From positions 1-40,855 of IMG/VR virus record IMGVR_UViG_3300005340_000054: a stretch of 40,855 nucleotides of DNA; one strand, written 5' to 3'. Made by a program: the position numbers and the translations under genes. This document shows positions 29,961 to 37,403 of the stretch, piece by piece; position 1 is the stretch's first letter; each line of letters begins with the position of its first letter. The stretch is from a virus. The notes under the pieces are model-generated. The model saw only the letters and a list, made by a program, of their open reading frames with translations. It searched no databases and was not told the DNA's origin.

Positions 29961-29981
29961 CTGCAAATAGGTGCAGTTTTG
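29961..29981 (+). promoter_or_regulatory. Hairpin that contains the ribosome site of a TTG gene
   Basis: CTGCA-AATAGG-TGCAG (29961-29976) is a perfect 5-bp stem. The Shine-Dalgarno AGGTG (29969-29973) lies partly in the loop and partly in the right arm, five bases before TTG 29979, so folding would hide it. A TTTT run follows, so the same stem could also act as a weak terminator. Confidence 0.45.
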
Positions 29982-30191
29982 GAACAACAAGAACGAACAC
30001 GCTCGACCCTCCGACTTCCGCCGCCTGTCATAACGTGGTGTGTCTGGCGCGTCGATACCAGTCGAGTCAAGAAAGGCCATCCCACATTTGAAGCCGCATT
30101 GAGCGAAGCCCGGCGCCTGGCCAATGAGAATCCTGGCAAGCGATTCCTCGTGATGCAGTCGGTGAAGACCGTGCGCAAGGTGATGGCGTGA
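29979..30191 (+). CDS. Small hypothetical protein (TTG start)
   Basis: This 70-residue basic protein (STLRLPPPVITWCVWRVDTS, then ALSEARRLANENPGKRFLVM) has no usable ATG near its beginning. TTG 29979 has AGGTG five bases upstream. The alternating strand-helix-strand looks like a small folded domain. It starts the run leading to the VapE gene. Confidence 0.6.
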   Translation: MEQQERTRSTLRLPPPVITWCVWRVDTSRVKKGHPTFEAALSEARRLANENPGKRFLVMQSVKTVRKVMA

Positions 30192-30412
30192 GCGCCGCCG
30201 AGAAGTGGCCACCTGATGCCTATCACCTCGCGCAATTGCAAGCGCAGCACCAGCACCTGACGCTGATGCCGGAGCTGGAACGCAAGCTGTGGGAGCTGCT
30301 GTTTGTGCGCGAGCTGGTACACAGCGTGCAAGGCAACGAGAGCCACCCGGCGTTGTTGCAGCGGCAGGATGAGATCAGGCGGCTGCTGACGGCGTATGGG
30401 GTGACGCTGTGA
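30188..30412 (+). CDS. Small helical protein before the helicase
   Basis: This 74-residue helical protein (HLAQLQAQHQHLTLMPELER, then LWELLFVRELVHSVQGN) has a GTG start overlapping the previous stop and a stop overlapping the VapE GTG. It may work with the helicase as a loader or accessory; this is inferred only from tight linkage. Confidence 0.6.
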   Translation: MSAAEKWPPDAYHLAQLQAQHQHLTLMPELERKLWELLFVRELVHSVQGNESHPALLQRQDEIRRLLTAYGVTL

Positions 30413-32076
30413 GCCTGGGCCATCTGCTCTCCGAGCGGCCCGAAGCCCCGATCCTGATCGTCAGCGACAATGCCTATGAGGCCGCCGCCAAGACCCTTTC
30501 GGGCTATATCGTCATCAGCCCGAGTCAATGGAATGGGGATGGCCTGGGCGCGCTACGCGGTCGCAAGGTGGATTTCTGGCCTGATGCGAACAGCTTGCCC
30601 GCCGCCCATGCGATGGCGCAGGAGATCGTCGCGGACTGCCAAAAGGTGCGTATATTGCGGCCGATCGATGCGCCAAGTTCCACGTGGAACATTGCCGAGG
30701 CCATTGCCGCGGGGTGGACCGTGGCGCAGATCAGGGAATGGGCGAAGGATCGCCTCACCCCCATCAGCGCGCTGGTCCGCCAAGTGCCCGCCTCGCGCAA
30801 GGTCTCGGCGGTCATCAAGGCCGAGGACCGGACCAAAGAGCAGCTGTGGGAGCAATTGGATCTGGCGCGCAATGAGCGCGGGCCTTACGCCACCGAAGCC
30901 AATGCGCTGAAGATCATCACCGCGCATCCGGCCTATGCCGGGAAAATCTGGTACGACGAGTTTGCCAACCGCCTCATGCTGGAAACAGAGCAGGGCGATG
31001 AGTCGTTAGATGAAATCCGCATGATCCAGATGCAGGTCTGGATGCAGCAGGCGCTGTGGCTGCCGAAGATGCCGCTGGTGGCGATTGAGCGGGCCTGCCG
31101 GATTGCGGGAGCGGCGAATCCCGTTCATCCGGTCCGGGAATGGCTTCAGGGCCTTGTATGGGACCAAACCGAGCGCCTGAGCACCTTCATGGCGGATGGC
31201 TTCGGCGCCGCCCAGAACGACTATACGGCGGCTGTGGGGCGGTGCTGGATTACGGCCATGGTGGCGCGCGTGATGCATCCGGGCTGTCAGGCAGACAACA
31301 TGCCGGTTTTCGAGGGGGCGCAGGGCATCCACAAGTCCACGGCGATGCGGATATTGGGCGGACCGTGGTTCACGGAGTCGAGCGAGGATCCGCTGAATGG
31401 CCGCAAGGATTTCCTGCTCGCGCTGCAGGGCAAGTGGCTGGTGGAGATTCCCGAGATGCACGCCATCGCCAGCCGCTTCAGCGGCATCGAGAAGATCAAG
31501 GCCATCATCAGCATCCGGGTGGATAGCTACCGCGTGCCCTACGGCCGCAATACCGAGGATTACCCGCGGCAGTGTGTGTTCGTCGGCACCACCAACGCCG
31601 ATGAATGGAACGCGGACCCCACCGGAGGACGGCGCTTCTGGCCCATCCGCTGCGGTGCAATCAACACCGAATACCTGACCCGCGAGCGCGAACAGTTGTT
31701 CGCCGAAGCTCTCGCCCGTTACCAGCGCGGCGAATCCTGGTGGGATGTGCCCGTCACCGACGCCGCCAAGGAGCAGGAGAATCGCCGCCAAAGCGATGCG
31801 TGGGAAGAGGTGATCGAACGCTACGTCACCCACTACCCAGACCGCCACGACATGAGCGTCGGATTGCGCTGGCATCCGCGCACACAGGATCTGGAAAAAC
31901 TGACCCTTCCGGAGCTACTGGGAGAGGCTTTAGGACTGCCAGAAGGACGTTGGGACAGAGCTTCGCAAATGCGCGTCAGTTCTTGCCTGACAGCTCTCGG
32001 ATGGCGTCGCGCACGGGTTACTACTGACACAGGCAGGAAATGGGCGTATGTCAAATATCCAAAACTGTTCGATTAG
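30409..32076 (+). CDS. VapE/VirE-type primase-helicase
   Basis: This is a 555-residue protein. The N-terminal 90 residues contain APILIVSDNAYEAAAKTLSG and SPSQW, like a reduced Toprim-type domain. The ATPase core has a Walker A at 302-311 (EGAQGIHKST), a Walker B near 350 (KWLVEIPEM), and the sensor/arginine region TTNADEWNADPTGGRRFW. This is the VirE pattern found in phage replication proteins. The C-terminal end (ASQMRVSSCLTALGWRRARV) is a winged-helix-like domain. It should unwind, and perhaps prime, phage DNA at the nearby origin candidate (32077-32285). Confidence 0.85.
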   Translation: MSLGHLLSERPEAPILIVSDNAYEAAAKTLSGYIVISPSQWNGDGLGALRGRKVDFWPDANSLPAAHAMAQEIVADCQKVRILRPIDAPSSTWNIAEAIAAGWTVAQIREWAKDRLTPISALVRQVPASRKVSAVIKAEDRTKEQLWEQLDLARNERGPYATEANALKIITAHPAYAGKIWYDEFANRLMLETEQGDESLDEIRMIQMQVWMQQALWLPKMPLVAIERACRIAGAANPVHPVREWLQGLVWDQTERLSTFMADGFGAAQNDYTAAVGRCWITAMVARVMHPGCQADNMPVFEGAQGIHKSTAMRILGGPWFTESSEDPLNGRKDFLLALQGKWLVEIPEMHAIASRFSGIEKIKAIISIRVDSYRVPYGRNTEDYPRQCVFVGTTNADEWNADPTGGRRFWPIRCGAINTEYLTREREQLFAEALARYQRGESWWDVPVTDAAKEQENRRQSDAWEEVIERYVTHYPDRHDMSVGLRWHPRTQDLEKLTLPELLGEALGLPEGRWDRASQMRVSSCLTALGWRRARVTTDTGRKWAYVKYPKLFD

Positions 32077-32285
32077 GTTGGGACAGGTTGAGACTGGTAT
32101 GGACGCAATGGGGCGAAGTGTCCCAACGTCCCAACGTCCCAACGGGGGTCTAAAACTCTGGCCCTGCGCGCGGGCGTGCGCATGGCAGACATCTATTATG
32201 GATAGGACAGGTTGGGACACTTTAGGACCGATGCTATGAAACAAGGCATTTGCGATGCGTCCCAACCTTGCACCCCGTTGGGACA
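32077..32285. other. Candidate replication origin with GTTGGGAC repeats
   Basis: Within 209 bp the motif GTTGGGAC(A) occurs at 32077-32085, 32211-32219 and 32277-32285. Its complement GTCCCAAC occurs at 32120-32127, 32128-32135 and 32136-32143 as three exact head-to-tail 8-bp copies, and again at 32259-32266. A degenerate copy lies at 32087-32095. An AT-rich TATTAT block (32194-32199) and a TGCGC-N8-GCGCA dyad (32165-32182) lie between the groups. Direct placement after the VapE helicase fits an iteron-type origin. The part from 32236 is also coding. Confidence 0.6.
32120..32143. repeat. Three tandem copies of GTCCCAAC
   Basis: Three perfect 8-bp units are joined without spacers. The 8-bp period is shorter than one helical turn, so neighbouring copies face different sides of the helix. 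They form the core of the candidate origin. Confidence 0.9.
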
Positions 32286-32460
32286 GGTGCCAGATGAGAT
32301 TGCAGAGGCCGCACGAGCGTTGCGTACCGCATTCGGCCCCTCGGTGCGCCTCCTCCGCGTCACCGGCTCAGTGGACTTAGGCAACCCCGCCTGGGACTGG
32401 TACTGCAGGGAGGTGGATGGTGAGAACGACAACAAACCGGGAGAGCGAAATGACGACTGA
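32236..32460 (+). CDS. Small hypothetical protein overlapping the repeat cluster
   Basis: This is a 74-residue protein starting MKQGICDASQPCTPLG, followed by VPDEIAEAARALRTAFGPSV and a strand (VRLLRVTGSVDL). Two copies of the GTTGGGAC motif (32259 and 32277) lie inside its first codons, so the coding sequence is constrained by the repeats. An in-frame TTG at 32212 is unlikely. No family was recognised. Confidence 0.55.
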   Translation: MKQGICDASQPCTPLGQVPDEIAEAARALRTAFGPSVRLLRVTGSVDLGNPAWDWYCREVDGENDNKPGERNDD

Positions 32461-32725
32461 CGACTTCGACGAGCAGCACATCCGCGAGCGCGGCGAGACC
32501 GACCCGCGGGCATCTCGCTTGGTGCTGGTGGGACTGTTGGTGTTTTGGGCGCTGGTGGCGTGGGTGTTGAGCGGCTGCCAGACCATCCGCGAGCACCCTC
32601 GCCTAGCGGCAGGTGCTGCGGCCGTGGTGGTCACCAGCATCGCGCTGTCGACCAACCACCGCGACTACCAGCCGGCGCCGGACATCAGGCTGCCCATACC
32701 ACCGACACGGGAGCTGGCGCGGTGA
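32450..32725 (+). CDS. Small membrane protein with lipobox-like end of span
   Basis: This 91-residue protein has an acidic N-terminal segment (TTDDFDEQHIRERGETDPRA), a membrane span (about 24-42: LVLVGLLVFWALVAWVLSGC) ending in a lipobox-like LSGC, a second weaker hydrophobic patch (LAAGAAAVVVTSIALS) and a Pro-rich tail. The long N-terminal lead makes normal lipoprotein processing uncertain. ATG 32450 follows GGAG. A spanin-type role is one option. Confidence 0.6.
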   Translation: MTTDDFDEQHIRERGETDPRASRLVLVGLLVFWALVAWVLSGCQTIREHPRLAAGAAAVVVTSIALSTNHRDYQPAPDIRLPIPPTRELAR

Positions 32726-32739
32726 CGTAGCGACTGCCA

Positions 32740-32768
32740 TTGCATCCACTGCCGGCTCCGACTACTCT
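32740..32768 (+). promoter_or_regulatory. Weak candidate promoter before the right-hand virion genes
   Basis: TTGCAT (32740-32745) and TACTCT (32763-32768) are spaced by 17 bases in the 90-bp space before the 33-residue ORF. Both boxes match the consensus only partly. A new transcript here would suit the switch from replication genes to virion genes. Confidence 0.3.
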
Positions 32769-32815
32769 CGCGCCATGACACGATCCGATCGGACCATGGC
32801 CGTCACGGTGCGCGC

Positions 32816-32917
32816 ATGAGCTGGCGCCGCTTTGGCGTGCTGGTCGTTCAGGGGTTGGTCGCATGGTTGCTGTGGGTGCTACTTAGCCCAGTGAAGCCTG
32901 GGATCGGGGAGGGTTAA
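32816..32917 (+). CDS. 33-residue single-span membrane peptide
   Basis: The peptide MSWRRFGVLVVQGLVAWLLW continues with VLLSPVKPGIGEG. It has basic residues before one hydrophobic span, as in inner-membrane peptides. Its stop overlaps the next start (TAATG at 32915-32919). No strong ribosome site is seen, so it may be translated weakly. Confidence 0.4.
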   Translation: MSWRRFGVLVVQGLVAWLLWVLLSPVKPGIGEG

Positions 32918-33345
32918 TGGCCACATTCCAGGTTACCGATGAGTTCGCCAATTTCGTCGGGCAGAAGCGCGACAATCTCGCCACTGACACGATCAAGGCC
33001 GCGCTGACCAATACGGCGCCCACCAAGGCCGGCACACAAATCCTCGCCGACATCACGCAGATCGCCAGCACCGGCGGCTATGCCGTCATCACGCTGTCTG
33101 GCGTCTCATGGGTGGAGACGGGCGCCGGCACGGGTATCTGGCAGTTCAGTTCCAGCGCGTTCGCATGGACGGCATCCGGCGCAGACTTTGCCACCGCGCG
33201 CTATGTCGTGATCTACGACGACACCTCGACGAACAAGGACGTGATCGGCTTCGTCGACTACGGCACGACTTTCGTGGTCACCAATGGCTCGACGTTCACC
33301 GTGACGCCGGGCGGCAGCGGCATTTTCCGCATGACGGTTTCCTGA
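32917..33345 (+). CDS. Phage virion-type protein, beta-rich
   Basis: This is a 142-residue protein. ATDTIKAALTNTAPTKAGTQ, then ILADITQIASTGGYAV and YVVIYDDTSTNKDVIGFVDY give the order seen in small virion-associated proteins of many phages (KxALTNT-P...LADITQIA.GgY). It is probably part of the tail or head surface. GGAGG precedes the ATG, which overlaps the mini-ORF stop. Confidence 0.7.
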   Translation: MATFQVTDEFANFVGQKRDNLATDTIKAALTNTAPTKAGTQILADITQIASTGGYAVITLSGVSWVETGAGTGIWQFSSSAFAWTASGADFATARYVVIYDDTSTNKDVIGFVDYGTTFVVTNGSTFTVTPGGSGIFRMTVS

Positions 33346-33356
33346 GGTAACGCACC

Positions 33357-33932
33357 ATGGCATCCAATGGATTTTGGGAAAACCGGCTGCTCATCGGCAC
33401 CGCAGGCTCGGCGCTGGCCAACAGCACGACCGAGACCAGCATCATGCCGTCCTCACAGCTCACGCTGTACACGCCGGCCGGGTTCTTCAGTCGCACTCAG
33501 GTGGCATTGCGATTCCGCCTCAGTGGTCTGATCAGCAACATCGTCACGACACCGGGCACGTTGACGCTGAAGCTGTACCTCGACAGCGTGGCCATGTTCA
33601 GTACTGGCGCGATGGCGCTCAACGCGACAGCGAAAACAGCCGTCACGTGGTGCCTCGATGGCGAACTGATCTGCCAGGCCATCGGCGGCGGAACGGCGAC
33701 GCAGTTGATGCCCAATGGGTGCGGGTTCCAATCCGAATCCTACGTGGGCTCTGCAGCGGCCACGGCAGGCGGAAGCGGACGTATCCTGCTTCCCTACAAT
33801 ACCTCGCAGGCGCTCGGCAGCGGCTTCGACAATGGCCCTTCGCATCTCTTCGACGTGAAGGCAACATGGTCGATCGCCAATGCGGGCAACAGCATCCAGC
33901 TGCTGGCTGGATCCGTAGACTTGCCGGTTTGA
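33357..33932 (+). CDS. Hypothetical virion protein
   Basis: This is a 191-residue, Ser/Thr/Gly-rich, beta protein (ENRLLIGTAGSALANSTTET, then GTLTLKLYLDSVAMFSTGAM and SHLFDVKATWSI). A jelly-roll-like fold is likely, of the sort found in phage fibres and decorations. GAGGT lies eight bases before the ATG. No family was recognised. Confidence 0.65.
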   Translation: MASNGFWENRLLIGTAGSALANSTTETSIMPSSQLTLYTPAGFFSRTQVALRFRLSGLISNIVTTPGTLTLKLYLDSVAMFSTGAMALNATAKTAVTWCLDGELICQAIGGGTATQLMPNGCGFQSESYVGSAAATAGGSGRILLPYNTSQALGSGFDNGPSHLFDVKATWSIANAGNSIQLLAGSVDLPV

Positions 33933-33933
33933 T

Positions 33934-34644
33934 ATGCCAATCAGGCGCTCATCGGGCGCCAATATATGGGCACCCTCGACGGCGGCCGTCAGCTACTCGA
34001 CCAATTTTTCCGCCAACGAGAATCCGATCAGCGAGGGCGGCAACTGGACGCGCCCCGGATCTTCGGTATTCACCAATGACATGTTCACGACAGGCGGTCG
34101 CGCATTCGGCGCGGCGGCTGCGAGCGGGACGAATGATGCCGTGGCCTGCTTGGTCGGTGCGTATCTGCCGAATCAGGATATCACGGGCGTTTTCTACTCC
34201 AATGGCGGCGCCATTGGTGCGACCGAGGTGGAGCTGCATTCCAACGTAGCGTTCACTTCGACGACCATTCGGCTCTACGAAACCGACGTCATCAATGGCC
34301 AGTCGGTGAATCTGGTCAAGTGGAAGGGCGCGCAGTCGGACATCTTCATCTTCAGTTTCGAGGCGGGGACCACTGGCGTCGCCGTGACCGGATCGTTCCT
34401 CAACGGCGATGAGATCCGCATGCTGGTGACCGGCCTTGCCGCCAGCCGCCTGATCCAGGTCTACCATCGACGTCCCGGCGTATTCGCCAGCACACTGATC
34501 GCGCAGACGCATGACACCGCGGCTATCAGCGGCGATGCGCCATTGATCACGGGAACGCCTGGCATGGGCGGCGATAACGGTGGAGCGAACTTCCAGAACA
34601 TCGGCTGGGATAGTTACTCCGTCATCACCACGCCGCTGGCCTGA
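33934..34644 (+). CDS. Hypothetical virion protein
   Basis: This is a 236-residue beta-rich protein. The part from residue 20 on (SYSTNFSANENPISEGGNWT) has the F...E.pis..g.W start of lectin-like beta-sandwich domains in phage and cell-surface proteins. Later strands include IFIFSFEAGTTGVAVTGSFL. It may bind sugars on the cell surface. It follows the previous stop by one base. Confidence 0.65.
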   Translation: MPIRRSSGANIWAPSTAAVSYSTNFSANENPISEGGNWTRPGSSVFTNDMFTTGGRAFGAAAASGTNDAVACLVGAYLPNQDITGVFYSNGGAIGATEVELHSNVAFTSTTIRLYETDVINGQSVNLVKWKGAQSDIFIFSFEAGTTGVAVTGSFLNGDEIRMLVTGLAASRLIQVYHRRPGVFASTLIAQTHDTAAISGDAPLITGTPGMGGDNGGANFQNIGWDSYSVITTPLA

Positions 34645-34647
34645 CGC

Positions 34648-36042
34648 ATGTTCATCACCTTCATCAAGGAATGGGCTCAGTTCCGCGCCGCAAGCCCAGC
34701 GAGTAGCGCATCCACCACGCCGGGGGCTGCGGGCAATGTGCTGGTCATCTACGGCCAGAACGAATCCGCAGGCGTCATCACGCCAAGCGCTGCGGCGGGT
34801 ACACAGGTCAATCCGCCCGCATTGGTGCTGGATGGTGTGGGTGACTCGCACGCGATCAGCGTCAATCTGTCCCTCACTGCCGGCGCGCAGGTCGCAACGC
34901 TCACGGGAGCCAGCGGCGCGCAGACAATGGAAGGCGAGGGGGTTGAATATAGCGGCGTAGGCAACCGATCTAACGGCGCTTCGGTCACGCGAACCAATCC
35001 CGGCAACGGTGCTGGGGCGATTGCAGGCCCTGCGGTCACGGTAGCAATCGGCGATGTGCTGGTCGTCAACGTTAAGTGCGTGACGGCGATCACCTCGAAT
35101 CCGATCCTATGCGTCGGCGGCACAATCCGCGGACACAGCGAGAACAACAGCCCGTTTGTGACCTATGTCACGGCTGAATATGCCGGCACGGGCGGCTCGA
35201 TTACGCCCACGTTCACTGACGGCACCAATGGCAGTTCCCAGACCTACGAAGTATCGCAGGTCGTCCTGAATGCATCGGGTGGTGGTGGAAGTAATTTCTA
35301 CCCGACCGACATCGATGAGCGCCCACGTCCAGGCCGCGGTCCCTACAGCTTGGGGTTGTACTTCCGCCCATCGATCGATGCGACATGGGCGCGCAATTCA
35401 GGTCTCGCGATCGACTCACCAGGCGCGATCACGCTTGCCGGCCAGGCACTCAGCCTCGGCATGGGCATCCCACTGGTGGGTGGTGCGGTGTCTATTGCCG
35501 GTCAGGCGTTCAGCTTCTCGCAGAACCTGCCAGTCGCCAATGGCAACGTAACGCTCGCCGGTCAGTCGATCGCCTTCAATCGCAATCTGCCGCTGAGCAA
35601 TGGTGCGATCACCATCAACGGCCAGAGCATGACGCTGATCAATGGCGGCTCGCTGGTGATTGATACAGCGGGTGCCATTGGGCTTGCGGGGCAGTCCGTA
35701 TCGCTGTCGCTGAGTGGCCCGATCGCGATGACGATCAACGTGCCCGGCGCGATCACCATCACGGGCCAGAATGTCGCATTGAGCAATGGCGACACTGAGG
35801 GGCTGATTCAGGTGCCGCTGTTCGTCGGCATGTTTTTGACGGATGCCGCGCAGCAGGCATCTGACTTGGGCTTCACGAACATCCGCGCCTATCAGCAGAT
35901 CAGCACGCGGTTCCAAGGCATCGTGATCGCACAGAATCAGACTTACGGAAGCTTCGTATTGCCGGGGATTGATCTGGCGCTGGTGGTGGCCGAGGGCTCA
36001 GTCCCGTCCAATACCATCGATGAAAGGCTGATCCCGCCATGA
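34648..36042 (+). CDS. Repeat protein with GQ repeats and a PASTA-like end
   Basis: This is a 464-residue protein. Residues 1-235 are a Ser/Thr/Gly-rich beta region. A linker DERPRPGRGPYSLGLYFRP leads to six repeats (about 253-375) with the core AITLAGQ-x-h-S-(L/F), the first three spaced by exactly 20 residues. The last 70 residues (VPLFVGMFLTDAAQQASDLG, then GIVIAQNQTYGSFVLPGIDL) follow the PASTA pattern P..vG....dA......G....G.v..Q....G..v..g. It is likely an extended virion or surface adhesin. Confidence 0.75.
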   Translation: MFITFIKEWAQFRAASPASSASTTPGAAGNVLVIYGQNESAGVITPSAAAGTQVNPPALVLDGVGDSHAISVNLSLTAGAQVATLTGASGAQTMEGEGVEYSGVGNRSNGASVTRTNPGNGAGAIAGPAVTVAIGDVLVVNVKCVTAITSNPILCVGGTIRGHSENNSPFVTYVTAEYAGTGGSITPTFTDGTNGSSQTYEVSQVVLNASGGGGSNFYPTDIDERPRPGRGPYSLGLYFRPSIDATWARNSGLAIDSPGAITLAGQALSLGMGIPLVGGAVSIAGQAFSFSQNLPVANGNVTLAGQSIAFNRNLPLSNGAITINGQSMTLINGGSLVIDTAGAIGLAGQSVSLSLSGPIAMTINVPGAITITGQNVALSNGDTEGLIQVPLFVGMFLTDAAQQASDLGFTNIRAYQQISTRFQGIVIAQNQTYGSFVLPGIDLALVVAEGSVPSNTIDERLIPP

Positions 36043-36137
36043 GCAGGAGAGTTGCGGCGGATGTCACCTTCGAATACATTCGGCGCGTAGTCCGAATGGA
36101 TCACGTTGGCGGAACGAAACCGCAGGGAGCCCGATGA
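36039..36137 (+). CDS. 32-residue basic peptide
   Basis: This short ORF (MSRRVAADVTFEYIRRVVRM, then DHVGGTKPQGAR) starts within the preceding stop (ATGA) and ends within the next start (ATGA at 36134). The two overlaps support translation. The size leaves doubt. Confidence 0.4.
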   Translation: MSRRVAADVTFEYIRRVVRMDHVGGTKPQGAR

Positions 36138-36427
36138 GCGCGAATCGCCTATTCCTGATCTGCGAACACCACCAGCAGCCCGAGCATGCGCTGCTCATTG
36201 CGGATCGTCAGGCCAATGACGTGCCGTACCTGATGGCTGTCAGCACCGTCGCCAAGGCGCATCGCGCCGACGAATGGTTCACCAAGCACATGGCCTGCGG
36301 GCATGGGTGTGATCACTTCAAGCTCGCCTACGGCAACACCATGGACTGGGACGTGGCGCCCATTGATGCCGTCGGCTCTGGCGTGCGCCTCGCGCTGATC
36401 AATGGAGGCGAAGATGCTGCTCATTGA
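36134..36427 (+). CDS. Hypothetical protein
   Basis: This 97-residue protein has cysteines and histidines (LICEHHQQPEHALLIADRQA, MACGHGCDHFKLAYGN) that could bind metal. It is a soluble alpha/beta protein. GGGAG lies a few bases before the ATG. No family was recognised. Confidence 0.62.
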   Translation: MSANRLFLICEHHQQPEHALLIADRQANDVPYLMAVSTVAKAHRADEWFTKHMACGHGCDHFKLAYGNTMDWDVAPIDAVGSGVRLALINGGEDAAH

Positions 36428-36620
36428 ACACGCCGACTATGCGCCGAAGGAATACCACTACACCTGGCAGCGCAATCCCGATGAAGCGCTTGACACGGCA
36501 GAGCAGTACCTGCAGCGCCAAGGCTGCACGAAGGTTGTCCACTGCCTCTATGTGAGCTATGGCGTCATCGAGCACTGCGACGTGGTGAATCAGCGCGCGC
36601 GGGAGCCGAGGTATGACTAG
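36414..36620 (+). CDS. Small hypothetical protein
   Basis: This 68-residue protein (MLLIEHADYAPKEYHYTWQR, then ALDTAEQYLQRQGCTKVVHC) has ATG 36414 with GGAGG five bases upstream; an in-frame ATG at 36402 lacks a site. It overlaps both neighbours. No family was recognised. Confidence 0.6.
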   Translation: MLLIEHADYAPKEYHYTWQRNPDEALDTAEQYLQRQGCTKVVHCLYVSYGVIEHCDVVNQRAREPRYD

Positions 36621-37038
36621 CGGCGTCACCCTCTCCCTGTCGCAAGAGGAAGTCGTCAACGGCCGCATGCGCATGACGGGCGACCGGCTGCTGATCAAAC
36701 CGCTGGAGTGGAACGAGCATGGAGACGTCAGCAAAATCATCGCTGTTGAGCGGCGCGGAAACGTTCTACGCGGGCGAGTTGTCGAAGCTGGTCCGGGACA
36801 TCACCCGGTCAGTAAACGAACGAAAAGGTCGGATGGTCAGGCAGTGCGTGTTGACTATTCTCGCCGCTTCCGACCGACCGAAGTCCGCCCCGGAGACATC
36901 GTCGAACTCGGCGGCCTGAACCAGTTCGATGGCAAGGGCTACAACTTCCCGACCGTCATCTATAACGGCGAGCGGCATCTGATCGTCACGGAACGCGATG
37001 TGGCGCTGGTGCGGGATGATCTCAGTGTGGCGTCGTGA
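36613..37038 (+). CDS. GroES-like co-chaperonin
   Basis: This is a 141-residue protein. TGDRLLIKPLEW is the GroES opening (DRvlvkp). GNVLRGRVVEAGPGHHP matches G.VvavG.G, and VRPGDIVELGG matches vk.GD.V. The end FPTVIYNGERHLIVTERDVA matches the last strands of GroES. The loop at residues 30-50 (NEHGDVSKIIAVERRG) is in the place of the mobile loop that touches GroEL. T4 gp31 is a known phage co-chaperonin that helps GroEL fold the coat protein. It lies next to the packaging genes, which suits that job. Confidence 0.72.
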   Translation: MTSGVTLSLSQEEVVNGRMRMTGDRLLIKPLEWNEHGDVSKIIAVERRGNVLRGRVVEAGPGHHPVSKRTKRSDGQAVRVDYSRRFRPTEVRPGDIVELGGLNQFDGKGYNFPTVIYNGERHLIVTERDVALVRDDLSVAS

Positions 37039-37403
37039 GCGACTACGTCGACAACGGCACACTCGATCCTCTCCCCGGACAGGAACTGCCATCCATCACG
37101 CTCGAAGAACTGCTCGGCAAGAAGCTCCCCAGCGCCGATGCGACGCTGCAGCACATGCTGGAGTTGAGCATCGACACAGATCTGGAGCCGCGAGACCGCA
37201 TTGCCGCCGCGCGTGTCGCGATGGCCAAGATCATCCCCGACAAGAAAGCCGTCGATGTCGTGCACACGCATCAACTGGCGGACCTGACCGATGCTGAACT
37301 TGACCGCCGAATCGCTCAAATCCTTGCCAACCGAGAGCAAGGCGGAACTGCTGGATCTGCTGTCGGAACAGGCGCGCCGACAAGCGCGTCGAAGGCTCAC
37401 TAG
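37035..37403 (+). CDS. Terminase small subunit candidate
   Basis: This 122-residue protein has a GTG start overlapping the previous stop. It is acidic and helical (SITLEELLGKKLPSADATLQ, then RDRIAAARVAMAKIIPDKKA), with a flexible Ser/Ala/Gly end. Its position directly before TerL and its size fit a small subunit that marks the packaging site. Its last 113 bases overlap the start of TerL in another frame. No helix-turn-helix could be placed with certainty. Confidence 0.6.
   Translation: MSDYVDNGTLDPLPGQELPSITLEELLGKKLPSADATLQHMLELSIDTDLEPRDRIAAARVAMAKIIPDKKAVDVVHTHQLADLTDAELDRRIAQILANREQGGTAGSAVGTGAPTSASKAH

Noticed and set aside
31006-31875. 289-codon minus-strand frame
   Set aside because: It is fully antisense to the VapE gene and has no known motif.
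32613-32819. 68-codon rightward frame
   Set aside because: It runs out of frame through the membrane protein gene and has no ribosome site; its Arg/Ser/Thr-rich product looks like shadow coding.
33949-34851. 300-codon minus-strand frame
   Set aside because: It is antisense to two rightward virion genes with good overlaps and ribosome sites.
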